Source: Acetobacteraceae bacterium (GTDB lineage: Bacteria > Pseudomonadota > Alphaproteobacteria > Acetobacterales > Acetobacteraceae). Taken from it: DNA of 24,499 nt. Shown one piece after another: positions 9,815 through 18,696 of the stretch (the stretch's first letter is position 1; every line of letters starts with the position of its first letter). The position numbers were made by a program, and so were the translations under genes. The notes below the pieces were generated by a model. It saw only the letters and a list, made by a program, of their open reading frames with translations. It was not told where the DNA came from and made no database searches. Where the stretch lies: contig PKWQ01000263.1 of assembly GCA_003133265.1 (NCBI GenBank), positions 1 through 24,499 of the forward strand, given 5' to 3'.

Positions 9815-11302
9815 TCAGTCGGCCGCGGCCTCGGCGGAGACTAGCGGCTTGGTGCCGCTGGCGAGTTCCTCGGCCAACGCATCGCGCAGGCGAAGGATCA
9901 CTTCGTCCCAGGCGCCCGGCTTGTCCTGACGGAACAAGCGCGCGGTCGGGTACCATGGGCTGTCGGTCCGCTCCAGCAGCCAGCGCCAGTCGGCCGCCTT
10001 CGAGAGCATGATCCACACCGGCCTGGCCAGCGCCCCGGCCAGATGGCCCATCGCGGTGTCCACCGTGATGATCAGATCGAGATTTTCCATCAACGCCGCG
10101 GTTTCACCGAAATCCGGCGCGGAGTCGGTCATGCCTGGGAACAATGGCAAAAGGTCCATGTCATCGGGCGGTATCGGCTTCTGGAGCGACACGAACACCG
10201 CCGGCCCCGCGCTGGCCAAAGGCACCAGGCGCGAGAGCGACAGCGAACGCCGCCGGTTGTTCGGGTGGGTGGGTCGGCCGGACCAGGCGAGGCCGATGCG
10301 GCGGACACCGGGAGGGAGTTCAGCCGCCAGCCGCTCCCGCCAATACGCAACCCGGGCCGGGTCGGCCTTCAGATACGGCACCTTGGCCGGGATCGTATCT
10401 TCCGTGGTGTGAAACAAGTAAGGCAGGCTGGACAGGCGGGCATACGCGGCATGGCCCGGCACGTCGGTCCAGCGATGGCAGTACTGCTTCACGCCGGGAA
10501 TGCTCTCCAGCAGCGGCCGCATCTCGGCGCTGCAGCCCAGCACGATCTCCTGGCAGCGCTCGGCCACCATCGGGATGTAGCGGGCAAACTGAATCGTATC
10601 GCCATAGCCCTGATCGCCGACCAGCAGCAGCCGGCCGTTGGGAATATGCATGCCGTTCCAGGCCGCCGAGGTGGTGGCCGGCATCGTCGCCTTGCCGGCT
10701 TCGGTCAGGTTACGCCACTCGTATTCCATCCAGCCGGGCTCGAAATCTCCCGCGGCAAGCAGGGTCTGCGCCAACGCCAGATGCCCATCGGCGTGGTCGT
10801 GCTTCAGCCCGAGCGCGCGCAGCAGGCAGACCGCCGCCCGCTCCCGGTCGTCCACATCGACGAAGACCAGCGACATGTTCACCAGGTGGTCGGGATTGTT
10901 CGGGTCCAGCCGCACCGATTCCTGGCCGCTCGCCAGTGCCTCCTCCATCCGGTAGGTCACTCTGCACCACGAGCTGAGATGGGCGTACCATGCCGCATTG
11001 CCGGGCCGCAGCTGGATGGCCTTCTGCAACAGCGCGATGCCCCGCTCCGGATCGCCCGCCATCGCCGAGACGATGCCGAGCAAAGCGAGGGCAGCCGGCT
11101 GGTCGGGGATTGCGGCGAGCACGTCGTTGCAGATGCCAGCGGCTTCGCCGAACCGCTTTGCCTGCGCCGCGGCTTGCGCGCGCGTCAGCGCCTGGTCGGC
11201 GGTCTCACCGGTCGACATCGGTTGCGCCGCGGCCAGGCTTGCGCCCTGCGCCGGAGCCTGGCTTGTCACCTGGGTAGCCGGAGGCGAATTCAGACCGCTC
11301 AT
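9815..11302 (-). CDS. TPR protein with heptosyltransferase-like (GT9-fold) domain
   Basis: The protein has 495 residues from the ATG at 11302; an in-frame TTG at 11338 would add 12 residues but lacks a ribosome site. After a low-complexity N-terminus, residues ~35-195 form TPR-like helix pairs (AxALALLGIVSAMAGDPERGI, AAWYAHLSS, DHLVNMSLVF, ADGHLALAQTLLAAGDFEPG). Residues ~215-480 match the glycosyltransferase 9 / ADP-heptosyltransferase-like fold common in TPR proteins of this group. It has the loop GDQGYGDTIQFARY (229-242), a strand-loop RIGLAWSGRPTHPNNRRRS near residue 335, and the nucleotide-sugar-loop signature TVDTAMGHLAGAL (413-425). There is no signal peptide, so it is probably cytoplasmic. 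It sits 54 bp after the Hint-repeat protein gene and upstream of the giant RTX gene, which suggests it glycosylates one of them or a surface polymer. The family is confident; donor and acceptor are unknown. Confidence 0.88.
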   Translation of the reverse strand: MSGLNSPPATQVTSQAPAQGASLAAAQPMSTGETADQALTRAQAAAQAKRFGEAAGICNDVLAAIPDQPAALALLGIVSAMAGDPERGIALLQKAIQLRPGNAAWYAHLSSWCRVTYRMEEALASGQESVRLDPNNPDHLVNMSLVFVDVDDRERAAVCLLRALGLKHDHADGHLALAQTLLAAGDFEPGWMEYEWRNLTEAGKATMPATTSAAWNGMHIPNGRLLLVGDQGYGDTIQFARYIPMVAERCQEIVLGCSAEMRPLLESIPGVKQYCHRWTDVPGHAAYARLSSLPYLFHTTEDTIPAKVPYLKADPARVAYWRERLAAELPPGVRRIGLAWSGRPTHPNNRRRSLSLSRLVPLASAGPAVFVSLQKPIPPDDMDLLPLFPGMTDSAPDFGETAALMENLDLIITVDTAMGHLAGALARPVWIMLSKAADWRWLLERTDSPWYPTARLFRQDKPGAWDEVILRLRDALAEELASGTKPLVSAEAAAD

Positions 11303-11356
11303 GTGGCGACAATCGCCTGCCGGCGACGGTCTCGGCAAGGGGTATCGGTCAAAGAA

Positions 11357-14300
11357 TCACACCCGTTTGTGGCGTTGCCGAGTCCGCTTGGGCGACCGCG
11401 TGGTTGCCACCGCCTTCTCCGCCCATCCCGCCAGCATTTGCCGCACACTGTCGAATTCCGGCCCGGTGATCACCAGCGGGGCGCACCCCTCGGCCTCCCA
11501 TTTCAAAGCGATGAAGTCGGGGAACAGCGCCACCGGCCCGCCGCCATTCGCGAAGTTCGACTTATCGCCCACGTCCAGATAGCTCTCGGCCGGCAAGCCC
11601 TCCGCCAGCACCACATCGTGCCGCGGCAGTTCCACATGGTAGTACGTCACGCGGTCTACCGGCACCTGCACGATGCTGCTCCCGTTCTCCAGGTGCTTCA
11701 CCGGGATCAGCACATCGTTCACATACACCGCGTGATCGGGCGAGAGTGTCAGGTCTCGCTCCGGCAAGCCGGGACCGAATGCATTAGCCCTGACATGCAT
11801 CGGCCAGACCGTCTTCGGCTGCGGATGGCGCGCACAATTCACCTCGCGATGACCGATCCAGACGATGGGCGCTGGGCGGCCGTCGATCACCGTGTGGACC
11901 AGATCGCCTTCCTTGAGGTCCTCGACCTTCACCGGCCCGCGCTCCGTCGCGATCCGCGTGCCGGCGGCGAAACAGGAGACCAGCTCGACGAAATTCGCCC
12001 CCGTCGTATTCGTCCCCCAGTTAAAGATCGGGGTGGTCCCGGCGTCGGCGAGGCCCACATTGGTGAAATCGAAGGTGCCGGAGGAACTGGTGGTCACCGC
12101 CAGGGTGCCGCTCAGCCACTGCACGTCGGTCACGGTTGCGCCGTTGGTGAATGCGCGGTTGGTGAAGACGATCTCGTCGCCGTACTGCCAGTTGCTGATG
12201 GCGAAGTTGCTGGTGGACGCCACGCTGCCAAGGATCAGAAACTCGGGGCTGGGGGAAGTGGCGAAGGTCACCGACTGGCCGATCAGACCCTCCGATTGCA
12301 GCGCGGCTCCACCGACGATGGTGATCCCGCCGGTGCCAGAGAGACCGCCGGTGAAGTCCAGCGTGCCGCCGGTGGCGATGACGGTGCCGCTGTTGGTCAG
12401 TGATCCGGTGAACGTGCCGAAGCCGCTGATGGTCCCCGACGTGGTCGCCGCCCCCAAATCCACCAAGTTGCCGCCGGCGAGGACGATCGAGCCGCGTGTC
12501 CATAGGCTCTGCGCCTGAACCGTGCCGCCGGTGCCGATGGTCAGGCTGCCGGTTCCCGCGCCCCCGACCGAGACGCCGGACGTGGTGATCAATGCGCCGA
12601 CGCCGGAGACGGTCACTGTGCCGCCGCCGCCGGAACCGGTGCCGATGTGCAGGCCGCCGCTCCCGGCGATCGACACCGTGCCGCCGGCCTGCACTTCGAG
12701 CGTGCCCTGGCCGTATTGGCCGATGTTCACTCCGCTGGCTACGCCGTTCACCGACAGCAGCGCGTTCCCCGCGTTCCCCCCGGCCACCAGGACCAGGCCG
12801 GTGGCGCCAAACGTCTGGCCGACGCCCAGGCCGCTACCGGCGCTGGTACCGTTCAGCGAGATGGTGCCGCCGTTCGTAACCTCCAGCGTGCCGGTCCCTG
12901 CCTGGCCGACGCCCATGCCGCCGGAAGCGGTGCCCTCGTTGATCAGGGCGTTCGACCCGTTGACGATGACGAGGCCGGTGGCGCCAAACGTCTGGCCGAC
13001 ACCGATGCCGCCGGCGCCGTTCATCTGGATCGTGCCGCCGCTCTCGACGTCCAGCGTGCCCTGGCCGGACTTGCCGACGTTGATCCCGTTGGTCCCGGTC
13101 AGTTGGATGGTGCCGCCGTTGAGGATCTGCACCAGGCCTTGGCCGGCGTTGCCGACATTGATGCCGGCCGCATCGGTAACGAGCGAATTGGCGCCGCTGA
13201 CCGTCAGCGTGCCTCTGGCGCCGGCCGAGAGGCCGACATTGATGCCGCTGCCGGTGAAGGGGGTGGTAGTGCCGTTGTTGGTGCTGAGGAACGTGTTGCT
13301 CTGAAGGGTGGTGCTGCCGACGACGAGCGAGCCGGTGCCATTGTCGACCTGCACCGTGCCGCCCTGGCTGACGGTGAGCGCGCCGGCGCCGATTTGTCCG
13401 ACATTCAGGAAGCCGCCGAGCACGGAAGCCCCGATGTTCCACAGCGCGTTGGACACCAGGACGCTGCCCGCGCTGTCGACGGTGTTGGCGATCCGGGCAT
13501 AGGTCTGCTCGGTCAGCGTCGCGCCGTTCTCCACCACCAGCATCGCGGTCCCAGCGTCGCCATAGATGCTGTCGTTTCCGCTGCCGCCGTAGAGGGTGTT
13601 GTTTCCGCTGCTGCCGATGAGGGTGTCGTTGCCGACCTGGCTGTTGTAGCCGATATCCATGTAGCCGCGGGTGGTCACCGTATCGTTCGGATCGATCTGA
13701 TCGGTCCACAACGCGCCGCCGCTGCTGCCATTGCCGTTGAGCGTCAGGGCGCCGAACGAGGTCGGGTCCGAGGCAACGAGCGCGTAGGTATCGGTGACCA
13801 CGCCGGCATTGGTGCCGCTGTTCTGCACCGTCATCGTGGCCGGCGTGCCATTACCCTCGAAGCCGATATAGATCTTGCCGCCGGTGATGGTGCCGCCCTG
13901 GCCGGTCCCGGCATTCAGCGTGCCGCCGCTCACTAGCAGCGCGCCGCTTGCCACCTGCACCGCGTTCGTGTTGCCGCTGCTGGTGCTGATCGTGCCGTTG
14001 GTGGCGCCTACGCCACCGTAGACAACGTGCCCGGTGAGATCGAGCAGCGCGGTCTGATCGACCACGGTGGTGCCGCCGTTCACGTTCAACGCCGAGGCGG
14101 TCAGCGTGTGGCCGCTCATCACCTCGAGCGTGCCGCCAAAATCCCGGATTGCGTATGCCGTGCTCGTGGTGTTGCTGGTGATCTCCAGCAGCGCCTTGTC
14201 GCTGGCCAGTGTCAGCGCGCCGACGGAAACCGCCGTGGACCCTGTGGTCAATGTGAATGGGCTGGTGGCGCCGAGCCCAATGAGGACGCTATCCAGCGTG

Positions 14301-16273
14301 CCCGGCACACCGTTCACCCACGAGCCCGTCTGCCAGTCGCCGGAGGTGGTGATAAAATGGTTCTGCACCGAGGTGGTCAGCACCGTGTTGCCATCGACGC
14401 CGGTGCCGACAGTGAACCTGCCGGCAACACCGCCGACGACGGCAGATGTGCCGTTCAGGAAATTGCCGGAACCGAGCAGCAGCGAGTCCAGAACCGTCCC
14501 GCTGGAATTCTCCAGCTTCAGAATCCCGGTGCTGCTGCTATATGCGATCGTGCCGACCGCGAGCAAGGTACCGAGGTCGATGGTATCGTTCTGCCCGAAG
14601 CCGAGAATGGCGCCGCCGAACGAACCGATATTGTCGATCTTCAGCGTGTTGCCCGTAGAGTCGCCGAACGCGTAGACCGGTGTGCTGCCAGTGATATTGG
14701 AGGCGTAGCCGACATTGGTCTCGACGGTGCCGCCGCGCATGATCACCACGACGCCGGACCCCGGCGCGTAGCCGCCGGCGATCGCGTTGGTGTCGGCGCT
14801 GAACGACAGCGAGCCGCCGTTGACCAGAATTTCGCCGACGTTAATCAGCTCCGACGTGCCGGCGACCGTAATGGTCATCGAATTGCCGGTATCGACCTCT
14901 ATCTTGTTGGAATTGATGAAATAGCCCGGCTGCAACGTGCCGTTGACGGTGCCGCCGCTGGAGATGGCAATGGTGAAGCTGCTGCCGGCCACACCGTCCG
15001 CGACGATCTTGCCTTCGTTGATGAACATCCCGCCCGCGCTCAGCAGGCTGGCCTCCAGCGAGCCTGAGGGCACGAAGGTGCCGACGGTCGGCATGGCGCT
15101 GGTGATCGTGCTGTTTTGGTCGAGCGACGGACTCATGAAGGTCGTCGAGCTGTCGCCGACGCCGGACAGCGCGGCGACAGTACCGGCCGTCCCGCCGAGA
15201 TGGATCGTGTTGCTGGTGAGCTGGGGGTTGGTCCCGAACAGGATCGTGCCGTTCGTCACGATCGCGGAATCGCCCTGCTGCGGGGAGTTAAAGCCATTGA
15301 CGGGGCCGCTGACCCACGACCATGCGCCCGGCGTGTCGCCCCGGGCGGTGCCGCCGATCCACAGCCAGGTCGCGGGCTGCAGCCCGGTGATGACCGTGTC
15401 ACCAGTGCCGCCTTGGGTTATCTGCACGTCGCCGGCAATGCCGCTGGCACCGGACAGCACGGTCGTCAGCACGTTGCCGTTCAGTGGCCCGTTATTCGAG
15501 TAGGCGGTGAACACCGTGGTGCCGCCGCTGTTGATGGCGGTAAACATGCCATAGCCGTCGGTCGTCACCGTGGCGATGCTCAGCGCGCCCAGGTCGATCG
15601 TGTCGCCCAGGGCGAAGCCATTGATACTGCCGGAAAAACCCGGCTGGAGCGTCAAGGTGCCCGCGCCGTTGAAGGTGACATTCGGCGACGCCGTCGAACC
15701 CGTATTCTTGAGCTCCAGCGAGCCGCCGCCGCTGATGCTGAAATTGTCGGGGCCGATCAGGCTGGCATCGACCGAGGCCGAACCGCCCGCCACGACGACG
15801 GTGCCCGGGTCGGAAAAGGTGGCGCCGCCGGTGGCGGAGATGCTCAGCGACTCGCCCTGAGCGACCAAAATCTCGCCGTAATTGACGAAGTCGCCGGTGA
15901 TCGTGTCGTTGGCGCCGATGGCGATCGCCAGGCTGTTGCCGGTTACGGTTCCGGTTACCTCGATCGTGCCGTAATTGGTGAACGGGCCGGCGATCGACAG
16001 CGTCGTCGGCGTGCCGATGGCGTCGATCACGCTTGAGGCGTTGAGGCCCGAATTGCTGGCGGCGGTGGTGTCATTGCTGAACTGGAGGGTGCCGTTGCTC
16101 TTCAGTTCGAACGTACCGCTCTTGTTCGTCAAGTTGTCGAGGAACTGCGGCGTCACACCGGCGCCGGTGAAGACGAGGATGTCGCCCGACTGCGGGACGC
16201 CCGTCGGGGTCCAGTTGCTGGACAGGCTAGGATCGTTCGTCAGGCCAAGCCACGTCCACGTTGAACCAGCCAC
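11357..16273 (-). CDS. Large beta-strand-repeat surface protein with C-terminal Hint domain
   Basis: The protein has 1638 residues from a GTG at 16273, preceded by GGAGG at 5 nt and by a promoter-like pair whose predicted transcript would start just upstream. The frame stays open to 16525, but those extra codons overlap the porin gene and look non-native. It begins MAGSTWTWLG, without a signal peptide. Residues ~20-1400 are beta-rich, with recurring GxLxVxxGGTV and TGLVxV strands typical of parallel beta-helix, autotransporter-like repeat proteins. A short RTX-like island lies near residues 878-908. From Cys1434 the sequence CFAAGTRIATERGPVKVEDL, followed by SPDHAVYV and LPRHDVVLAEGLPAESYLD, marks a Hint domain of the type found at the end of many alphaproteobacterial secreted proteins; these cleave at the Cys. 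The last ~15 residues are very basic. Export by a type I-like route and autoprocessing are inferred. Confidence 0.9.
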   Translation of the reverse strand: MAGSTWTWLGLTNDPSLSSNWTPTGVPQSGDILVFTGAGVTPQFLDNLTNKSGTFELKSNGTLQFSNDTTAASNSGLNASSVIDAIGTPTTLSIAGPFTNYGTIEVTGTVTGNSLAIAIGANDTITGDFVNYGEILVAQGESLSISATGGATFSDPGTVVVAGGSASVDASLIGPDNFSISGGGSLELKNTGSTASPNVTFNGAGTLTLQPGFSGSINGFALGDTIDLGALSIATVTTDGYGMFTAINSGGTTVFTAYSNNGPLNGNVLTTVLSGASGIAGDVQITQGGTGDTVITGLQPATWLWIGGTARGDTPGAWSWVSGPVNGFNSPQQGDSAIVTNGTILFGTNPQLTSNTIHLGGTAGTVAALSGVGDSSTTFMSPSLDQNSTITSAMPTVGTFVPSGSLEASLLSAGGMFINEGKIVADGVAGSSFTIAISSGGTVNGTLQPGYFINSNKIEVDTGNSMTITVAGTSELINVGEILVNGGSLSFSADTNAIAGGYAPGSGVVVIMRGGTVETNVGYASNITGSTPVYAFGDSTGNTLKIDNIGSFGGAILGFGQNDTIDLGTLLAVGTIAYSSSTGILKLENSSGTVLDSLLLGSGNFLNGTSAVVGGVAGRFTVGTGVDGNTVLTTSVQNHFITTSGDWQTGSWVNGVPGTLDSVLIGLGATSPFTLTTGSTAVSVGALTLASDKALLEITSNTTSTAYAIRDFGGTLEVMSGHTLTASALNVNGGTTVVDQTALLDLTGHVVYGGVGATNGTISTSSGNTNAVQVASGALLVSGGTLNAGTGQGGTITGGKIYIGFEGNGTPATMTVQNSGTNAGVVTDTYALVASDPTSFGALTLNGNGSSGGALWTDQIDPNDTVTTRGYMDIGYNSQVGNDTLIGSSGNNTLYGGSGNDSIYGDAGTAMLVVENGATLTEQTYARIANTVDSAGSVLVSNALWNIGASVLGGFLNVGQIGAGALTVSQGGTVQVDNGTGSLVVGSTTLQSNTFLSTNNGTTTPFTGSGINVGLSAGARGTLTVSGANSLVTDAAGINVGNAGQGLVQILNGGTIQLTGTNGINVGKSGQGTLDVESGGTIQMNGAGGIGVGQTFGATGLVIVNGSNALINEGTASGGMGVGQAGTGTLEVTNGGTISLNGTSAGSGLGVGQTFGATGLVLVAGGNAGNALLSVNGVASGVNIGQYGQGTLEVQAGGTVSIAGSGGLHIGTGSGGGGTVTVSGVGALITTSGVSVGGAGTGSLTIGTGGTVQAQSLWTRGSIVLAGGNLVDLGAATTSGTISGFGTFTGSLTNSGTVIATGGTLDFTGGLSGTGGITIVGGAALQSEGLIGQSVTFATSPSPEFLILGSVASTSNFAISNWQYGDEIVFTNRAFTNGATVTDVQWLSGTLAVTTSSSGTFDFTNVGLADAGTTPIFNWGTNTTGANFVELVSCFAAGTRIATERGPVKVEDLKEGDLVHTVIDGRPAPIVWIGHREVNCARHPQPKTVWPMHVRANAFGPGLPERDLTLSPDHAVYVNDVLIPVKHLENGSSIVQVPVDRVTYYHVELPRHDVVLAEGLPAESYLDVGDKSNFANGGGPVALFPDFIALKWEAEGCAPLVITGPEFDSVRQMLAGWAEKAVATTRSPKRTRQRHKRV
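12795..13000 (-). repeat. 29-bp direct repeat pair in the beta-repeat gene
   Basis: An identical 29-bp string occurs at 12795-12823 and 12972-13000, exactly 177 bp (59 codons) apart and in frame. Both copies encode VGQTFGATGL. The protein between them repeats the same strand pattern with divergence (GVGQAGTGTLEVTNGGTI), so the pair marks a recent duplication or gene-conversion step in the array. Confidence 0.8.
13547..13642 (-). repeat. RTX-like island within the beta-repeat protein gene
   Basis: On the minus strand this encodes GNDTLIGSSGNNTLYGGSG and GNDSIYGDAG, about three RTX nonapeptides inside an otherwise non-RTX beta-strand array. Forty bases (13550-13589) match 251-290 in the giant gene with a single mismatch (13569 versus 270). 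The island may bind one or two calcium ions. Confidence 0.8.
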
Positions 16274-16304
16274 GTTACCCTCCAGATTAGTGCTCTTGCC
16301 GAAT

Positions 16305-16333
16305 ATTAAGCCATCGTTAGCTCCTTGACGCAA
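16305..16333 (-). promoter_or_regulatory. Candidate sigma70-type promoter of the Hint-repeat protein gene
   Basis: On the minus strand TTGCGT (16333-16328) and CTTAAT (16310-16305) are separated by 17 bp. The predicted start of transcription near 16298 leaves a ~25-nt leader with GGAGG just before the GTG at 16273, which supports that start over any further upstream. A plus-strand TTGACG at 16325-16330 overlaps it and could serve the divergent porin gene, but its -10 (ATTTGT near 16348) is poor. Confidence 0.4.
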
Positions 16334-16454
16334 TGATCGAATTCTCGATTTGTGGCGGTGCTTGCCGGGCAGCCGGCCGGGCCCAGTCGACATCGTGCGG
16401 GCGGTCGATCTATCCTCTCCACCGGTGGAATGCGGCACCCGGGGAGTGGTCTGT

Positions 16455-17912
16455 TTGCGACAATTGAGACGATCCACCGCGAGGCCGCCGCGGATCGGAT
16501 ATCCGGGCTTGGCCATGGCTGCCATGCTTTGGGTGATCGCCCTCCATCAGCCAGGGTATGCGCAACAGCAATCGCAAACCGGCCCGGCCGCCGAACCCGC
16601 CCCGGAAGACGCGAAAAGCTTCTGGGAGCGCGATACGCTGACCGGCAACTGGGATGGTCTGCGCGATACCCTCGTCGCGCGGGGCGTCACTGTCACCGCG
16701 ACCTACACCGGCGAGGTATTCGCCAATGTGCGGGGCGGGATGAAACGCGGCGCCTCGTACGATGGGCTGTTCCAGCCGCAAGTCGATGTCGATCTGGACA
16801 AGCTGCTCGGTTGGCGGGGCGCGAGCTTCCGCGCCACGATGATCCAGGGCCACGGTCCAGCGATTTCGTCGGGTCCAGCGATCTCGGCGGGTTGGGTGGG
16901 CAACCAGCTCGGCGCATCCGGCAGCGTCGCTGTCCCACCAGCGACCCGCTTATTCAACCTTTGGCTGCAACAGAACTTCTTCGACGATGTTCTGTCGACC
17001 CGTGCCGGCATCATGAACGTCGACGCCGAGTTCATCACCAGCGTCACCGCCGCGCTCTTTATGAACAGCACATTCGGCTGGCCCGGCTCGGCCGGGATCG
17101 ATCTCCCGGGCGGCGGACCGGCGTTTCCGCTGTCCGGACCAGGGATACGCGTGAAGGTAAGCCCGGCCCCGGAAGGCTTTTACCTGCAAGGCGCGATGTT
17201 CAGCGGCGATCCCACCGGCCACGATGGATCGAACAGCCCCCGCACCGGCATCCCCAGCGGCACCGTGGTCAGCTTCAAGGGCGGGTCTTTCCTCATTGCC
17301 GAGCTGGGCCATGCCGTCAATCAGGCGAAAGACGCCAAGGGGCCGCCGGCCGCCTACAAGCTTGGCGGCTGGTACCACACCGGGGATCAGTTCCAGGACC
17401 AGCGGTTCGACAGTGCCGGCCTCTCGCTCGCCAATCCCGCGTCAACCGGCGCGCCCCGCGACCACATCGGCAACTGGGGTATCTATGGCGTGGCGGACGC
17501 CGCGCTTTATCGGACCGAGGATGGCGGTGGCCTTTCGGCCTTTGCGCGTCTTACCGGCAGTCCCGCCGATCGCAACCTGGTCTCGTTCTATGGCGATACC
17601 GGGCTGACCTACAAAGGCCCGATTCCCGGTCGGCGCGACGATACGGCGGGCATCGCCTTCGCGTTCGCGCTGATCGGCAACAATGCGCGGAGCCTCGATC
17701 AGGACATGCAACACTTCGGCAACAGCTGGTTGCCAATTCGCGATCATGAGGCCGTGCTGGAACTGAGCTACCAGATACAGGTCACGCCATGGATGACGTT
17801 GCAGCCCGACCTACAGCGCATTTTCCATCCCGGCGGATACGTGCTCAATCCCGATGGCTCGATCCGACATGATGCGCTGGTGCTCGGCTTGCGGTCGGCT
17901 CTGACGTTCTGA
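16455..17912 (+). CDS. OprB-family carbohydrate-selective outer-membrane porin
   Basis: The protein has 485 residues from a TTG at 16455, chosen because GGGGAG (16441-16446) lies 8 nt upstream and because this start gives a basic n-region (RQLRR) before the hydrophobic AMAAMLWVIAL and a cleavage site after PGYA. The ATG at 16515 would leave an uncharged, very short signal. The mature protein begins with an acidic linker and then FWERDTLTGNWDGLRDTLVARGV, the typical OprB opening. Alternating amphipathic strands follow, including YKLGGWYHTGDQF and LELSYQIQVTPWMTLQPDLQ, and it ends in a strand with terminal Phe (LRSALTF), the usual barrel-assembly signal. It should form a 16-strand outer-membrane barrel for sugar or organic-solute diffusion. 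It lies 112 bp before an ABC permease gene on the same strand, so porin and importer may act on the same substrate. The family is well supported; the substrate is not. Confidence 0.92.
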   Translation: MRQLRRSTARPPRIGYPGLAMAAMLWVIALHQPGYAQQQSQTGPAAEPAPEDAKSFWERDTLTGNWDGLRDTLVARGVTVTATYTGEVFANVRGGMKRGASYDGLFQPQVDVDLDKLLGWRGASFRATMIQGHGPAISSGPAISAGWVGNQLGASGSVAVPPATRLFNLWLQQNFFDDVLSTRAGIMNVDAEFITSVTAALFMNSTFGWPGSAGIDLPGGGPAFPLSGPGIRVKVSPAPEGFYLQGAMFSGDPTGHDGSNSPRTGIPSGTVVSFKGGSFLIAELGHAVNQAKDAKGPPAAYKLGGWYHTGDQFQDQRFDSAGLSLANPASTGAPRDHIGNWGIYGVADAALYRTEDGGGLSAFARLTGSPADRNLVSFYGDTGLTYKGPIPGRRDDTAGIAFAFALIGNNARSLDQDMQHFGNSWLPIRDHEAVLELSYQIQVTPWMTLQPDLQRIFHPGGYVLNPDGSIRHDALVLGLRSALTF

Positions 17913-18024
17913 TCGGCCGCATCGGGCCCGGGTAGCGGGATCAGCTATAACCGGGCGCGAGCTTGAACGTGCGCAACGGGCTGAAGCATACGGGACTGCT
18001 CGCGGGGGGAGATCGGCTGACAAC

Positions 18025-18696
18025 ATGACCTACGTCTTTCATTTCGGCGACATGTGGAACGCGCGCGACGAATTCCTCATGGGCACCCTGCTGACGTTGC
18101 AGTTGTCGGCGCTGTCGATGGTGCTCAGCCTGATCATTGCCATCGTCGGCGCCGTGGCTCGCACGTCCGGGCCGCGGCCGCTGCAATTCGCCGTCATGGC
18201 GTATGTGGAACTTATCCGGAACACGCCGTTCCTGGTGCAGATCTTCATGATCTTCTTCGGGCTGCCGACGGTGGGCATACGGCTGGACGCCAACACCGGC
18301 GCGCTGATCGCCATGGTGATGAACGGCAGCGCCTACACGATAGAGATCGTGCGCGCCGGCATCGTCAGCGTCGACCGGGGCCAGACCGAGGCGGCGACCG
18401 CGCTGGGCCTGCATCGCTGGCAGACCTACCGGCTGATCGTGCTGCCGCAGGCGTTGCGGGTGGTGCTGCCACCATTGGGCAGCCAGTTCATCCTGCTGAT
18501 GCTGAATTCCAGCGTCTGCTCGGCGATCTCGGCCGATGAGCTGACCTCGGCGGTGCTGGACATCCAGGGCCGCACCTTCCGCGCGTTCGAGGCGTTCATC
18601 GTCGCCGCCGGGATCTATTTCATTCTGTCGCTGCTGTTCAGCATGGCGTTCGCCGCCGTGGAGCGGGCGGCGTTCGGCCGCAAGGCGACGCGCTGA
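18025..18696 (+). CDS. Amino-acid-type ABC transporter permease (HisM/GlnP family), first subunit
   Basis: This is an inner-membrane permease of 223 residues, normal for the polar-amino-acid (His/Glu/Gln/Arg/opine) family. The N-terminal helix (LLTLQLSALSMVLSLIIAIVGAV) is followed by YVELIRNTPFLVQIFMIFFGLP, the usual RxTPxLVQ segment. The cytoplasmic EAA loop reads EAATALGLHRWQTYRLIVLPQA at about residues 132-153 and is where an ATPase would dock. The last helix (FIVAAGIYFILSLLFSMAFA) is intact and the tail is basic. The start ATG has a purine-rich GGGGGAG somewhat far upstream (about 13 nt). The stop overlaps the next permease's ATG (TGATG), implying translational coupling into a heteromeric permease pair. 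No ATPase gene is adjacent. Confidence 0.93.
   Translation: MTYVFHFGDMWNARDEFLMGTLLTLQLSALSMVLSLIIAIVGAVARTSGPRPLQFAVMAYVELIRNTPFLVQIFMIFFGLPTVGIRLDANTGALIAMVMNGSAYTIEIVRAGIVSVDRGQTEAATALGLHRWQTYRLIVLPQALRVVLPPLGSQFILLMLNSSVCSAISADELTSAVLDIQGRTFRAFEAFIVAAGIYFILSLLFSMAFAAVERAAFGRKATR

Noticed and set aside
10043..12403. 786-codon plus-strand open frame across the TPR-glycosyltransferase and Hint genes
   Set aside because: It is antisense to two well-supported genes, spans their intergenic gap and has composition typical of a shadow frame.
16274..16525. Upstream extension of the Hint-repeat protein to 16525
   Set aside because: The extra 84 codons overlap the porin gene and signal peptide, pass through the candidate promoter and lack a ribosome site. 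The GTG at 16273 has one.
17913..18024. GC palindrome (CGGGCCCG) after the porin gene as a terminator
   Set aside because: It is a short self-complementary string without a real stem-loop or T-run. The gap may simply be an operon spacer.
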